A stretch of DNA of 11,858 nt from Gemmatimonadota bacterium. GTDB lineage: Bacteria; Gemmatimonadota; Gemmatimonadetes; Longimicrobiales; Gaopeijiaceae. Both the position numbers and the translations under genes were made by a program. Of the stretch, positions 1 to 7,536 are shown one piece after another. The notes below the pieces were generated by a model. That model was not told the DNA's origin. It did not search any database and worked only from the letters and a program-made list of their open reading frames with translations. The number at the start of each line of letters is the position of its first letter. Position 1 is the first letter of the stretch. Location of the stretch: NCBI GenBank assembly GCA_007129525.1, contig SKVI01000032.1, positions 1 to 11,858 of the forward strand, in the 5' to 3' direction.

Positions 1-548
1 CCGACCTTCCGGCGGCGCGGATCGTGGAGGCGGCACGCCGGGCTCGGGCCTCCGTCCTCCAGCTCCACGGCGACGAGCCGCCGGAGCTCCTCCGGGTCCT
101 CGCCGGCGAGGGCGACTGGGAACTCTGGAAGGCCGCCCGGGTCCGGTCACTGGACGAGATCGAAAGGGCGGTGGCCCGCTATCACGGAGTGGCCCGGGCC
201 CTGCTTCTGGACGGATGGCATCCGGACCAGCTGGGCGGCACCGGTACCCGGTTCCCGTGGGAGGCGCTGGAGGCCCTCCGAGGACGCATTCCCGCCGACC
301 TCGAGGTGGGAGTCGCCGGCGGCCTCGAACCCGGCAACGTGGCCACGGCAGTGACGAGGCTTCGCCCCGACATCGTGGACGTGAGCTCGGGCGTGGAGAT
401 CCGGCCCGGGATCAAGGAAGCCGGACTGGTGGCCGCCTTCGTGGAACGTGCCCGGACAGCGGCGGGGAAAGCCGCCGAGGACACCTCCCGGGACCACATC
501 GACTCCCCGAATCAGCCGCACCAGGCGGACGGCACGGAGGCCCCATGA
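1..548 (+). CDS. trpF: Phosphoribosylanthranilate isomerase, C-terminal part (5' end outside window)
   Basis: TrpF converts N-(5'-phosphoribosyl)anthranilate to the carboxyphenylaminodeoxyribulose phosphate, the third step of tryptophan synthesis from chorismate; it is a cytosolic TIM barrel. The frame is open from the left edge (first whole codon at base 3), so the N-terminus with the catalytic Cys is missing. Visible family motifs in order: LQLHGDE, LLLDGW with the conserved catalytic Asp, GGTGTRFPW, AGGLEPGNV (phosphate-binding region) and VDVSSGVE followed by PGIKE. About 25 residues after the barrel form a polar, probably disordered tail. The stop overlaps the trpB start in an ATGA arrangement, pointing to translational coupling. 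Upstream trp genes presumably lie to the left of the window. Identification is from motifs and from trpB immediately downstream. Confidence 0.95.
   Translation, partial: DLPAARIVEAARRARASVLQLHGDEPPELLRVLAGEGDWELWKAARVRSLDEIERAVARYHGVARALLLDGWHPDQLGGTGTRFPWEALEALRGRIPADLEVGVAGGLEPGNVATAVTRLRPDIVDVSSGVEIRPGIKEAGLVAAFVERARTAAGKAAEDTSRDHIDSPNQPHQADGTEAP
536..540 (+). promoter_or_regulatory. Ribosome binding site of trpB
   Basis: GGAGG lies four bases before the ATG at 545, inside the 3' end of trpF. It supports the start that overlaps the trpF stop as ATGA, rather than the longer upstream reading in the same frame that begins at 215. Confidence 0.7.
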
Positions 549-1780
549 CGACTTCGCAGGCCCATACGCACTCCGACGGCGCGGACCAGGCGGCGACTTC
601 TTCCGCCCGCTTCGGTCCCTTCGGTGGCCGCTACGTGCCGGAGACCCTCATCGCCGCCCTTGACGAACTGGAGGAGGCCTACCGGGAGGCCCTGTCGGAT
701 TCGGACTTCTCGGACGAGTTCCAGGCTCTGCTCCGGGACTACGTGGGACGGCCTTCGCCCCTGACCCGGGCCCGCCGGCTGGAGTCGGAGGTGGGTGCGG
801 GGCCCATCTACCTCAAGCGGGAGGACCTGAACCACACCGGGGCCCACAAGATCAACAACACCATCGGCCAGGCCCTCCTGGCCCGGCGCATGGGCAAGGA
901 GCGGATCATTGCCGAGACCGGCGCGGGGCAGCACGGGGTGGCCACCGCCACGGCCTGCGCCCTCTTCGACCTCGAGTGCGTTGTGTACATGGGGGCCGAA
1001 GACGTGGAGAGGCAGGCCCTGAACGTCTTCCGCATGGAGCTGCTGGGCGCCGAGGTGCGGCCAGTGGATTCAGGGACCCGCACCCTGAAGGACGCCACCA
1101 ACGAGGCCATTCGCGACTGGGTGACCCGGGTCGAGGACACCCACTACATCATCGGGTCGGTGGTGGGACCGGCTCCCTTTCCCCGCCTGGTGCGCGATTT
1201 TCAGTCGGTGATCGGCCAGGAAGCCCGGGAGCAGATCCTGGAGTTGGAGGGACGGCTCCCGGCCTCGGTGGTGGCGTGCGTGGGGGGCGGATCCAATGCC
1301 ATGGGGATCTTCCACCCCTTCGTGAATGACGCCGACGTGAGGCTGGTGGGGGTGGAGGCCGCAGGGGAGGGGATTGCCAGCGGACACCACTCTGCTTCAC
1401 TTTCTGCAGGGCGGCCCGGTGTGCTCCACGGCGCCATGTCGTATCTTCTGCAGGACGAGGACGGACAGGTGGCGCCGGCCCACTCCATCTCGGCGGGTCT
1501 GGACTATCCCGGCGTGGGACCCGAGCATTCCTTTCTGAAGGACTCGGGACGGGCGCACTACGTGGCGGTGGACGACGAACGGGCGTTGGCCGGATTCCAC
1601 CGGCTGGCCGAGCTGGAGGGCATCATTCCGGCTCTGGAGACGGCTCATGCCGTAGCGTATCTTCTGGATGAAGGGCCCCGCGAGGCCCGGGAGGGGCCCG
1701 TGGTACTCTGCCTTAGCGGGAGGGGAGACAAGGACGTGGCTCACGTGGCTCGGGCGGAGGGACGAGGATCTCTTCTCTGA
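545..1780 (+). CDS. trpB: Tryptophan synthase beta chain
   Basis: The beta subunit condenses indole with L-serine to tryptophan using pyridoxal phosphate, receiving indole by channel from TrpA. The product is 411 aa, close to the usual ~400. Conserved sites seen: RFGPFGGRYVPE near residues 22-33; HTGAHKINN with the PLP-binding lysine at K102; AETGAGQHG with the catalytic glutamate equivalent at E124; the phosphate-binding loop GGGSN at 247-251; PALETAHA with E365; and SGRGDKD at 391-397, whose Ser contacts the PLP ring nitrogen. The ATG overlaps the trpF stop by four bases and has a good Shine-Dalgarno, which fixes the start. All key residues are intact, so the enzyme should be active. It is the standard TrpB1 type by its motifs. 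Unusually, trpA does not follow directly; two other genes intervene. Confidence 0.98.
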   Translation: MTTSQAHTHSDGADQAATSSARFGPFGGRYVPETLIAALDELEEAYREALSDSDFSDEFQALLRDYVGRPSPLTRARRLESEVGAGPIYLKREDLNHTGAHKINNTIGQALLARRMGKERIIAETGAGQHGVATATACALFDLECVVYMGAEDVERQALNVFRMELLGAEVRPVDSGTRTLKDATNEAIRDWVTRVEDTHYIIGSVVGPAPFPRLVRDFQSVIGQEAREQILELEGRLPASVVACVGGGSNAMGIFHPFVNDADVRLVGVEAAGEGIASGHHSASLSAGRPGVLHGAMSYLLQDEDGQVAPAHSISAGLDYPGVGPEHSFLKDSGRAHYVAVDDERALAGFHRLAELEGIIPALETAHAVAYLLDEGPREAREGPVVLCLSGRGDKDVAHVARAEGRGSLL

Positions 1781-1817
1781 GCGACGGCCCCGACTCCCCC
1801 GCCCAGAGTGGCAACTC

Positions 1818-1821
1818 GGAG
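1818..1821 (+). promoter_or_regulatory. Ribosome binding site of the HEAT-repeat gene
   Basis: GGAG lies six bases upstream of the GTG at 1828. The reading frame is open further upstream, back into the trpB 3' end, but I see no better start codon with a Shine-Dalgarno there, so this site decides the start. Confidence 0.55.
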
Positions 1822-1827
1822 ACGGTC

Positions 1828-3600
1828 GTGTCGGAAACTCCAGCGGAAGCGGGACCCAAGACAGGCGCCATTGACTGGGAGGACCCGTCCTCCCTGCCTG
1901 TGGGGGCCGTCCGCGACCTCTTTCTGACCCTGTCCAAGGCCCTTCGCTCCTATCAGTTGTACGATCGCGACAACCCGGTATACCTCCGGTTCGTCGAGAA
2001 TCTCCGGGACGCCTTCCGTCGGATCTGGGAGACCCGGGATCAGCTCCAGGTCCTGGTGGAGGAGGACCGGTTCGTGTGGATGGGCGAGGAGGTGTACCGC
2101 GAGGAGACCCGGTCGGGCTCGCTGGCCTTCCTGCTCTACCGTGACGGGATCCGGGACCTCACCTTCCAGAGGGGAGTGGAGGGCGACGAGTTGGAGATCC
2201 TCCTGGACGTGCTCCACCGGGTTCGGGCGGCCCGGCAGGAGGAGGATGACCTGGTGACCCTCCTCTGGGACCTGAACCTGGACCACCTGGACTACAGCGC
2301 CGTGGATCTCCTCCCCGAGGGAACCCTCCTGAGGGCTCCTGCCGATCCGGACCCCTCGGAGGTTGACGTCCGGGAGATCCTGGAGGGCGAGTTGGGTGAC
2401 GAGGCTCCAGGGGGAGACCTGGGCCGGGCCGTCTCCGACGCCACCGCCCTGGACGACCTGGCGGCCATCCGGCCCGAGGACTTCAACCCCACCCTCTATG
2501 CCCTGGACGAACGGGAGCGGTCGTACCTGGAGGAGCAGTTCCACGAGGAGATGCGTCGGGATGTCAGGACCGACGTCCTGAACGCCCTCTTCGACCGGCT
2601 GGAGGACCGAGGCTACGCCCGGAAGCGGGAGGAGGAGATCCTGGATGCCATCCACCAACTCCTTCCCACCTTTCTGGCCCAGGGCTCCATCCGCCACGCC
2701 GCCCTGCTCCTGAGTGAGCTGGAGAAGGTTCGACGCCGGCCGCAGGCGCTCTCCGAGGAGGGCTTCGCCTCGGTGGAGGAGCTCATGGAGGCGTTCTCCT
2801 CGCCGGAGTCGGTCCGGGAGCTTGTGCAGGCGGTGGAGGGTGGGACGGTGGACGACGATGGCGACTCGCTGGCCCTTCTTCTCCGGCACCTGAAGCCCCG
2901 GGCGCTGGGTCCCCTCCTCGCCCGGGCCGAGGAGGTCTCCCGGCCGGAGGCGCGGCAGCTGATCCAGCGGGCCATCCGGAAGCTGGCCGAGGGAGAGGAG
3001 GAGCGGCTGGCCCGGTTCCTGTCCCACTCCGACGACGCGGTGGTGGCCGGCGCCGTGCGGCTCATGGGCGCCCTTCGGCATCGGCCTGCCGTGCCCACCC
3101 TGGTGCGCCTCCTGGAGGAGGGCTCGCCGCCGATCCAGGAGGCAGTGCTGGATGCCGCTCGGCGAATACCCACCACCTCCATGGCCGAGGCGGTGGAGCG
3201 CTGCCTGGTATCGGAGACCCGTGACCTCCGCATCGGCGCGGCCCGGGTGCTGGCCGAGATCCGGTACACGCCGGCCGCATCCTCCCTCCGGACGCTCCTG
3301 GAGGACCGAGACATGCGGGACGCCGACATCACGGAGAAGCTGGCCTTCTTCCAGGCCTACGCGGACCTGGCGGGAGAGGACGCCGTCGACCTCCTGGCCC
3401 GGATCCTGAATCACCGCGGCTTTCTGGGCCGCCGTGAACCTCCGGAGATGCGGGCGTGCGGGGCGCTGGCTCTGGGACGGGTGGGGACCGCTCGGGCCAT
3501 CCAGGAAGTGGAGAGGGCCCGAAACGATGACGAGGCGGTGGTGCGGACCGCGGTGAAGCGGGTTCTGGCTCGACGCGAGGAGGATGGGGACCATGACTGA
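1828..3600 (+). CDS. HEAT-repeat protein with an N-terminal domain shared with the next gene
   Basis: Function unknown; I recognise only the architecture. The 590-aa product is soluble, acidic and Leu/Arg/Glu-rich, with no signal peptide or membrane segment. Residues ~29-135 form a domain that aligns by eye with the N-terminus of the HD-GYP protein encoded next: ALR at 38-40, LY at 44-45, DN at 48-49, RFVWMGEEVY at 81-90 and RDGIRDLTFQ from 105. An acidic linker (~165-200) and a charged helical middle (~225-385) follow. Residues ~390-585 are tandem helical HEAT-like repeats, for example AVRLMGALRHRPAVPTLVRL, the AARVLAEIR repeat near 471, and ALALGRVGTARAIQEVERAR near 546. Such repeats usually serve as protein-binding scaffolds. 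The gene starts 47 bases after trpB and its last bases overlap the HD-GYP gene, so the two are probably co-translated. I infer a partner or regulator of the HD-GYP protein; this is not shown by sequence. Confidence 0.85.
   Translation: MSETPAEAGPKTGAIDWEDPSSLPVGAVRDLFLTLSKALRSYQLYDRDNPVYLRFVENLRDAFRRIWETRDQLQVLVEEDRFVWMGEEVYREETRSGSLAFLLYRDGIRDLTFQRGVEGDELEILLDVLHRVRAARQEEDDLVTLLWDLNLDHLDYSAVDLLPEGTLLRAPADPDPSEVDVREILEGELGDEAPGGDLGRAVSDATALDDLAAIRPEDFNPTLYALDERERSYLEEQFHEEMRRDVRTDVLNALFDRLEDRGYARKREEEILDAIHQLLPTFLAQGSIRHAALLLSELEKVRRRPQALSEEGFASVEELMEAFSSPESVRELVQAVEGGTVDDDGDSLALLLRHLKPRALGPLLARAEEVSRPEARQLIQRAIRKLAEGEEERLARFLSHSDDAVVAGAVRLMGALRHRPAVPTLVRLLEEGSPPIQEAVLDAARRIPTTSMAEAVERCLVSETRDLRIGAARVLAEIRYTPAASSLRTLLEDRDMRDADITEKLAFFQAYADLAGEDAVDLLARILNHRGFLGRREPPEMRACGALALGRVGTARAIQEVERARNDDEAVVRTAVKRVLARREEDGDHD
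3577..3583 (+). promoter_or_regulatory. Ribosome binding site that decides the HD-GYP start
   Basis: GAGGAGG abuts the ATG at 3584 with no spacer, which is too close for efficient initiation, but sits nine bases before the in-frame ATG at 3593. I therefore prefer 3593 as the start, giving an 8-base overlap with the upstream gene. Confidence 0.6.
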
Positions 3601-5041
3601 ATCGGTCGACGTGCGTCCCCCCGCCGTGGCGGGGCCTTCGCTGCAGGACGAGGGTCGCCGGATCCTCTCGGGTCTCTACAGCGCCCTCCGGGCCCTCCGC
3701 TTCTATCCGATGGACAACGAGGTGGTGCAACGGGCACTGGGGGAATTCCAGGAAGCCATGGAGGGGTTCCTGGAAGAAGAGGGGGTCCTGGAGCTGCAGC
3801 TCGTGGGCGACTTCTTCTTCGTCAACGAGGAGCGGCTCCGCCTGGATCTCCGCAACTACTCCACCTTTGGCTCGGTGGCCGGAACCCTCAGGGAGCACGG
3901 GGTGGGGGAGGTGACGGTGCAGCAGGGGGTCACCATCGAAGAGTGGGTTCCCTTCCTGAACCTCCTGTTGCGTTCGCCTGAGGAGGAGGATCCCTTTGCG
4001 TCCTTCCGCGATGCCCTGGCAGGTACCCCGGTGCGGCACATTCAGGCCCGGGAGGTGCGCGACGACGTGGAGGTCGAGGAGGAAGACGAGGCGGTGGAAG
4101 GGGCCCGGCAGACGTACACGAAGGGGGTACAGACGGCCCGGGACATCCTCACCGACGTGCGCCTGGGCCGGGCGGTGAACGTCCGGCGAGTCAAGCGGGC
4201 GGTGCAGGGGATCGTGGACCAGGTCCTCTCCAACGAATCGTCCATCCTGGCCATGACCCACCTCCGGGAGTTCGACGACTATACCTTCACCCACTCGGTG
4301 AACGTGTGTATCCTCTCGGTGGTCATCGGGCAGCGCCTGGGGCTCGGCAGGACCGAGTTGTACGAGCTGGGACTCGGAGCCCTCTTCCACGACGTGGGCA
4401 AGATGCGAATCCCCAGCGAGACGCTGAACAAGCCTGGCAAGCTCAACGAAAAGGACTGGCAGCTCATGAAGGAGCACCCCGCCGACGGGCTGCTCCTCCT
4501 CTTCGATCTCCACGGCTTCATGGACATCCCCTACCGACAGATGCTCATGGCCTACGAGCATCACATGAAGCTGGACCTGACGGGCTACCCCCCCTCGAAG
4601 CGCCCCCGGGAGATGGGGCTCTACTCACGCATCGTGGGGGTGGCCGACGCCTTTGACGCCGGGACCTCGGTGCGCAGCTACCAGTACCGTCCCGCGGCTC
4701 CCGACGAGGTCCTCAAGGAGATGCTGAACAATCCGGTTCGGGGCTTCGATCCGGTGCTGGTGAAGGCTCTCATCACCGCTACCGGGGTGTATCCGGTGGG
4801 AACCCTGGTGATTCTGGATACCTTCGAGCTGGCGGTGGTGACCCGGGCCAACCCCGATCCGGCCCGGCTGCACCAGCCCGAGGTGAAGATCCTCTCCGAT
4901 CCCATGGGCGTGCCGCTGGCGGAGCCCGAGCCGGTCCGCCTCGACCAGATCGATCCCCGCACGGGCGAGCCCCGTCGCAGCATCATCAAGACCGCCGACC
5001 CCAACCGCTACGGAGTCCGGGTGGCCGACTACGTCACCTGA
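3593..5041 (+). CDS. HD-GYP domain phosphohydrolase (putative cyclic-dinucleotide phosphodiesterase)
   Basis: HD-GYP proteins are metal-dependent phosphodiesterases, classically degrading cyclic di-GMP in the cytosol. The 482-aa product has three parts. Residues ~22-135 are a domain shared with the preceding HEAT-repeat protein (ALR 31-33, FY 37-38, DN 41-42, FFFVNEE 74-80, then REHGVGEVTVQQG). Residues ~160-200 are a charged linker. Residues ~225-410 are the HD-GYP domain: HSVNV with H234, HD at 266-267 in LFHDVGK, EHP with H295, HH at 323-324, GYP at 331-333 and VADAFDA with D352. All metal ligands expected for the family are present. The usual HHExxDGxGYP stretch reads HHMKLDLTGYP, so the Glu and the first Gly are replaced. 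A ~75-residue C-terminal extension follows, starting YPVGTLVIL. There is no membrane segment, receiver or PilZ domain. The gene lies between the HEAT gene (8-base overlap) and trpA (21-base gap). Which dinucleotide it cleaves, if any, cannot be told from sequence. Confidence 0.93.
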   Translation: MTESVDVRPPAVAGPSLQDEGRRILSGLYSALRALRFYPMDNEVVQRALGEFQEAMEGFLEEEGVLELQLVGDFFFVNEERLRLDLRNYSTFGSVAGTLREHGVGEVTVQQGVTIEEWVPFLNLLLRSPEEEDPFASFRDALAGTPVRHIQAREVRDDVEVEEEDEAVEGARQTYTKGVQTARDILTDVRLGRAVNVRRVKRAVQGIVDQVLSNESSILAMTHLREFDDYTFTHSVNVCILSVVIGQRLGLGRTELYELGLGALFHDVGKMRIPSETLNKPGKLNEKDWQLMKEHPADGLLLLFDLHGFMDIPYRQMLMAYEHHMKLDLTGYPPSKRPREMGLYSRIVGVADAFDAGTSVRSYQYRPAAPDEVLKEMLNNPVRGFDPVLVKALITATGVYPVGTLVILDTFELAVVTRANPDPARLHQPEVKILSDPMGVPLAEPEPVRLDQIDPRTGEPRRSIIKTADPNRYGVRVADYVT

Positions 5042-5062
5042 TCCCAGAGTCCTACGTCCTCC

Positions 5063-5884
5063 ATGACCGAATCCGTCTCATCTGCGTCCACCCGCCTGCC
5101 TACCATTGCCGACGTGTTCAATCGGGGGCGGGAGACGGGCCGTGCAGCGCTGATCCCCTACGTCTGTGCCGGCTTTCCCGACGCCGACACGTCGCTGGCC
5201 CTGCTGCGTGAGGCCGCCGAAGCGGGGGCTGACGTCATCGAGCTGGGGATCCCTTTTTCCGATCCCCTGGCCGACGGCCCCACCATTCAGCGGGCCGCCT
5301 TCAGGGCCCTGGAGGCGGGGATGACGGTAAACGGAGCGCTGACGCTCCTCAGGCAGTTCAGAGTGGACCACGACACCCCCGTGGTTCTCTTCACCTACTT
5401 GAATCCCATTCACCGCTACGGAATGGACCGGTTCGTGGAGGCTGCCCGTGACGCGGGGGCTCAAGGACTGCTGATCACCGATCTTCCGGCAGGCGCCGAC
5501 CCGGCGCTGGAGTCGGCAGTGCGCACGGGAGGCCTGGACCTGATCCGCCTCCTGGCGCCCACCACCACCCCTGCCCGGGTCTCCCGGGTCGCCGAGGGGG
5601 GGAGCGGCTTTCTGTACTACATCTCGCGCACCGGGGTCACCGGCGCCCGTACCGAGCTGCGCACTGAACTGGCCCGGGAGGTGGAGGCCATCCGGGCCAG
5701 GGTCTCGCTCCCGCTGGCGGTGGGCTTCGGGATCTCCACGCCGGAGCAGGCGGCGCTGGTGGGTGGCCTGGCCGACGGGGTGGTGGTGGGCAGCGCGCTG
5801 GTGGAGGCGGTGGAGACCGGTGGGGTGGAGGCCGGCGGCGCGTTTCTCCGCTCGCTTCGGGAGGCCATGGACCGGAGGGAGTAG
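5063..5884 (+). CDS. trpA: Tryptophan synthase alpha chain
   Basis: TrpA cleaves indole-3-glycerol phosphate to indole and glyceraldehyde 3-phosphate and passes indole to TrpB. The 273-aa product is the usual length. Motifs: IPYVCAGFPD at 31-40; VIELGIPFSDPLADGPTIQ at 58-76 with the catalytic pair E60 and D71; LLITDLP at 136-142; FLYYISRTGVTGAR at 183-196; AVGFGIST at 219-226; and the phosphate-binding VVGSALVEA at 241-249. The ATG at 5063 lies 21 bases after the HD-GYP stop. I see no clear Shine-Dalgarno before it, so initiation may depend on translation of the upstream gene. Its first five residues, MTESV, equal those of the HD-GYP product. It ends the trp run; the next gene is on the other strand 11 bases away. 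Confidence 0.97.
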   Translation: MTESVSSASTRLPTIADVFNRGRETGRAALIPYVCAGFPDADTSLALLREAAEAGADVIELGIPFSDPLADGPTIQRAAFRALEAGMTVNGALTLLRQFRVDHDTPVVLFTYLNPIHRYGMDRFVEAARDAGAQGLLITDLPAGADPALESAVRTGGLDLIRLLAPTTTPARVSRVAEGGSGFLYYISRTGVTGARTELRTELAREVEAIRARVSLPLAVGFGISTPEQAALVGGLADGVVVGSALVEAVETGGVEAGGAFLRSLREAMDRRE

Positions 5885-5895
5885 CCCGGGGACCG

Positions 5896-7536
5896 TCAGT
5901 CTTCAGGGCGCAGGCGTTCGGCCAGCTGGGGGTCGGGTTCCACGAAAAGGGTTTCGATCCGGTCCGGCGTCACCGCTCCCGGTGGAGCCTTCCGGGGCTT
6001 CCGCACGTATTTCCGCCGGGTCCAGTCCACGGGCACGCTCCCGGAGTGCCGGGCCTCGGAGTTCAGCGCTGCCAGGGTGGCGGCCTCCGCCAGGTCCCGG
6101 CGAGGCGGATTGTCGTCCCGGTTCCAGCGCAGGATCACGTGGGCGCCGGCGGCCTGCCGGGCGTGGAGCCAGATGTCGTCCGGGGCCGAGTGGCGGAAGG
6201 TCAGGTCGTCGTTCTTCCGGGCTCCCCGGCCCACCCGGATTTCCAGTCCTCCCGAGCTCCGGAAGCGCCGGTAGGGGAGGGTGGGTTCGTCGGCTCCAGC
6301 TCCGGGGCGCCGGCCGGTCTCGGGGCCCAGAAGCCGGGCCACCTCGTCGGGGTCCGCTTTGCCGGTGCCCAGCCCCTCCACGATCTTTCGCCACCGGGCC
6401 GCCTCCTTCCGGGCCTCCTGGATCCGGGAGGGCAGCTCCGCCCGGGCCCTCTCGATCCGAGCCGCTTCATCGTAGTATCGCGCGGCGTTCTCGTGAGGTG
6501 AAAGGGCGGGGTCCAACTCCACCTCTACCGGATCGCCCTCGAAGTCGGTGAGAGTGGTGGACTCGGCCCCCTGCGGGATCTCGCCGTAGCGCGCCAGGAT
6601 GAGGTCGCCCAGTGCACGAACGGGCTCCGGGTCCCGGGCGCCGTCCAGCTGGCGCTGCATACCCCGGGCCTTTCCTTCGGCCCGCTGGAGTCGGTTTCGG
6701 GCGCGCTCCAGCAGGCGACCCGGCAGGAGGAGCAGGCGGGCGGGCTCGTCAGTGGCGGCCCGTCGGGCTTCGGTCATGGCCTCCAGGAGGCTCCCGGCCC
6801 GCCGCGCGTCGTCCAGGGGGAGCGGGTACGGCTGGAGACCTCGCGGCGTCTCCACCAGCCAGGCTTCCCAGCTGGAGGGGTCCACGAGCTGTCGCCAACG
6901 CTCCCAACCGTCGCCGTCCAAAAGGGCGTCAACGTTGAGCGACGAGGTGTAGGCCACCGTGCGGAGGAGTGCACGGCGTCGCTCTTCGGGGTCGGATCCG
7001 GCCCGGGCCAGGATCTCCCGCCATCGCTCGCGGCTGAGTCCGGAGGCGTCGGCGTCGAGTACCTCCGCCCCCTCCCGACCCGTGGAGGGGGGCGGACGGT
7101 AGGTCGCGCCCACGGTGAGGGAGCGAGCCCGCTCCTCCCGGGGGACCAGGACGTGACGGATGACCCGGCTCCGGTGCCCCACCACGGCGGCGTTCCAGCG
7201 GTTTCCGATCCACTCCGCCACCAGCTCCACCCCTTCGTCCCGGCCCCGAACCCGCTGGAGGCTGAAGACCAGGGCGCTCTCGTCGGGAAGAGCCCGGACC
7301 TGAACGAGACGGGTGGCCAGGGGACGGGCCTCTTCCAGGGGCTCGGCTGCCGGGAGTCGGGTGAGCCAGCCCGCGGTGGGATGCAGCTCCAGGGTCAGGG
7401 TCATCTCTCTGAAGAAGAGGAGGACCCGGCGGGCGTCTCCGTCCAGGTAAAGGGCCCGTAGGCGCGCCCGGTGGAACTGGTTTTCCAGCTCCCGGGCCAG
7501 GGCGGCGGCAATCAGGGGATCCCAGCGCATGGACAT
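5896..7536 (-). CDS. NFACT family protein (RqcH/Rqc2/FbpA-like, ribosome quality control)
   Basis: NFACT proteins bind the large ribosomal subunit carrying a stalled peptidyl-tRNA; bacterial RqcH adds C-terminal alanine tails that mark the peptide for degradation. The 546-aa product (from the ATG at 7536) has an NFACT-N region (~1-150; WDPLIAAALARELENQ near 5-20, RLRALYLD, LTLELHPTAGWLTRL), a helical, Arg/Glu-rich middle (~255-400) probably forming coiled coils, and an NFACT-R/DUF814 domain from ~420: LPYRRFRSSGGLEIRVGR, KNDDLTF, DIWLHARQAAGAHVILR (~455-470). The C-terminus has the basic RRKYVRKPRKAPPG typical of the family. Aligned by eye with RqcH, the conserved Asp-Arg needed for alanine tailing reads D85-E86 (LPDESALVF). 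The frame stays open 83 codons further upstream, but that extension covers the panB promoter region and lacks family similarity; MSMRWDP begins where homologues begin. No good Shine-Dalgarno is seen. Convergent with trpA. Confidence 0.9.
   Translation of the reverse strand: MSMRWDPLIAAALARELENQFHRARLRALYLDGDARRVLLFFREMTLTLELHPTAGWLTRLPAAEPLEEARPLATRLVQVRALPDESALVFSLQRVRGRDEGVELVAEWIGNRWNAAVVGHRSRVIRHVLVPREERARSLTVGATYRPPPSTGREGAEVLDADASGLSRERWREILARAGSDPEERRRALLRTVAYTSSLNVDALLDGDGWERWRQLVDPSSWEAWLVETPRGLQPYPLPLDDARRAGSLLEAMTEARRAATDEPARLLLLPGRLLERARNRLQRAEGKARGMQRQLDGARDPEPVRALGDLILARYGEIPQGAESTTLTDFEGDPVEVELDPALSPHENAARYYDEAARIERARAELPSRIQEARKEAARWRKIVEGLGTGKADPDEVARLLGPETGRRPGAGADEPTLPYRRFRSSGGLEIRVGRGARKNDDLTFRHSAPDDIWLHARQAAGAHVILRWNRDDNPPRRDLAEAATLAALNSEARHSGSVPVDWTRRKYVRKPRKAPPGAVTPDRIETLFVEPDPQLAERLRPED

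Noticed and set aside
1781..1827. Gap between trpB and the HEAT gene, considered as a terminator or attenuator
   Set aside because: Only a four-base ACTC/GAGT inverted repeat is present, no T tract and no leader-peptide Trp codons.
1741..3594. 617-codon open frame on the minus strand opposite the HEAT-repeat gene
   Set aside because: Its codon boundaries coincide with those of the plus-strand gene, so its stops would need sense codons TTA, CTA or TCA, which this GC-rich gene does not use. The translation has no recognisable motif; the plus strand has a coherent repeat protein.
3329..4564. 411-codon open frame on the minus strand opposite the HD-GYP gene
   Set aside because: Codon-aligned shadow of the HD-GYP gene, which carries the intact metal-binding motifs; same explanation of missing stops.
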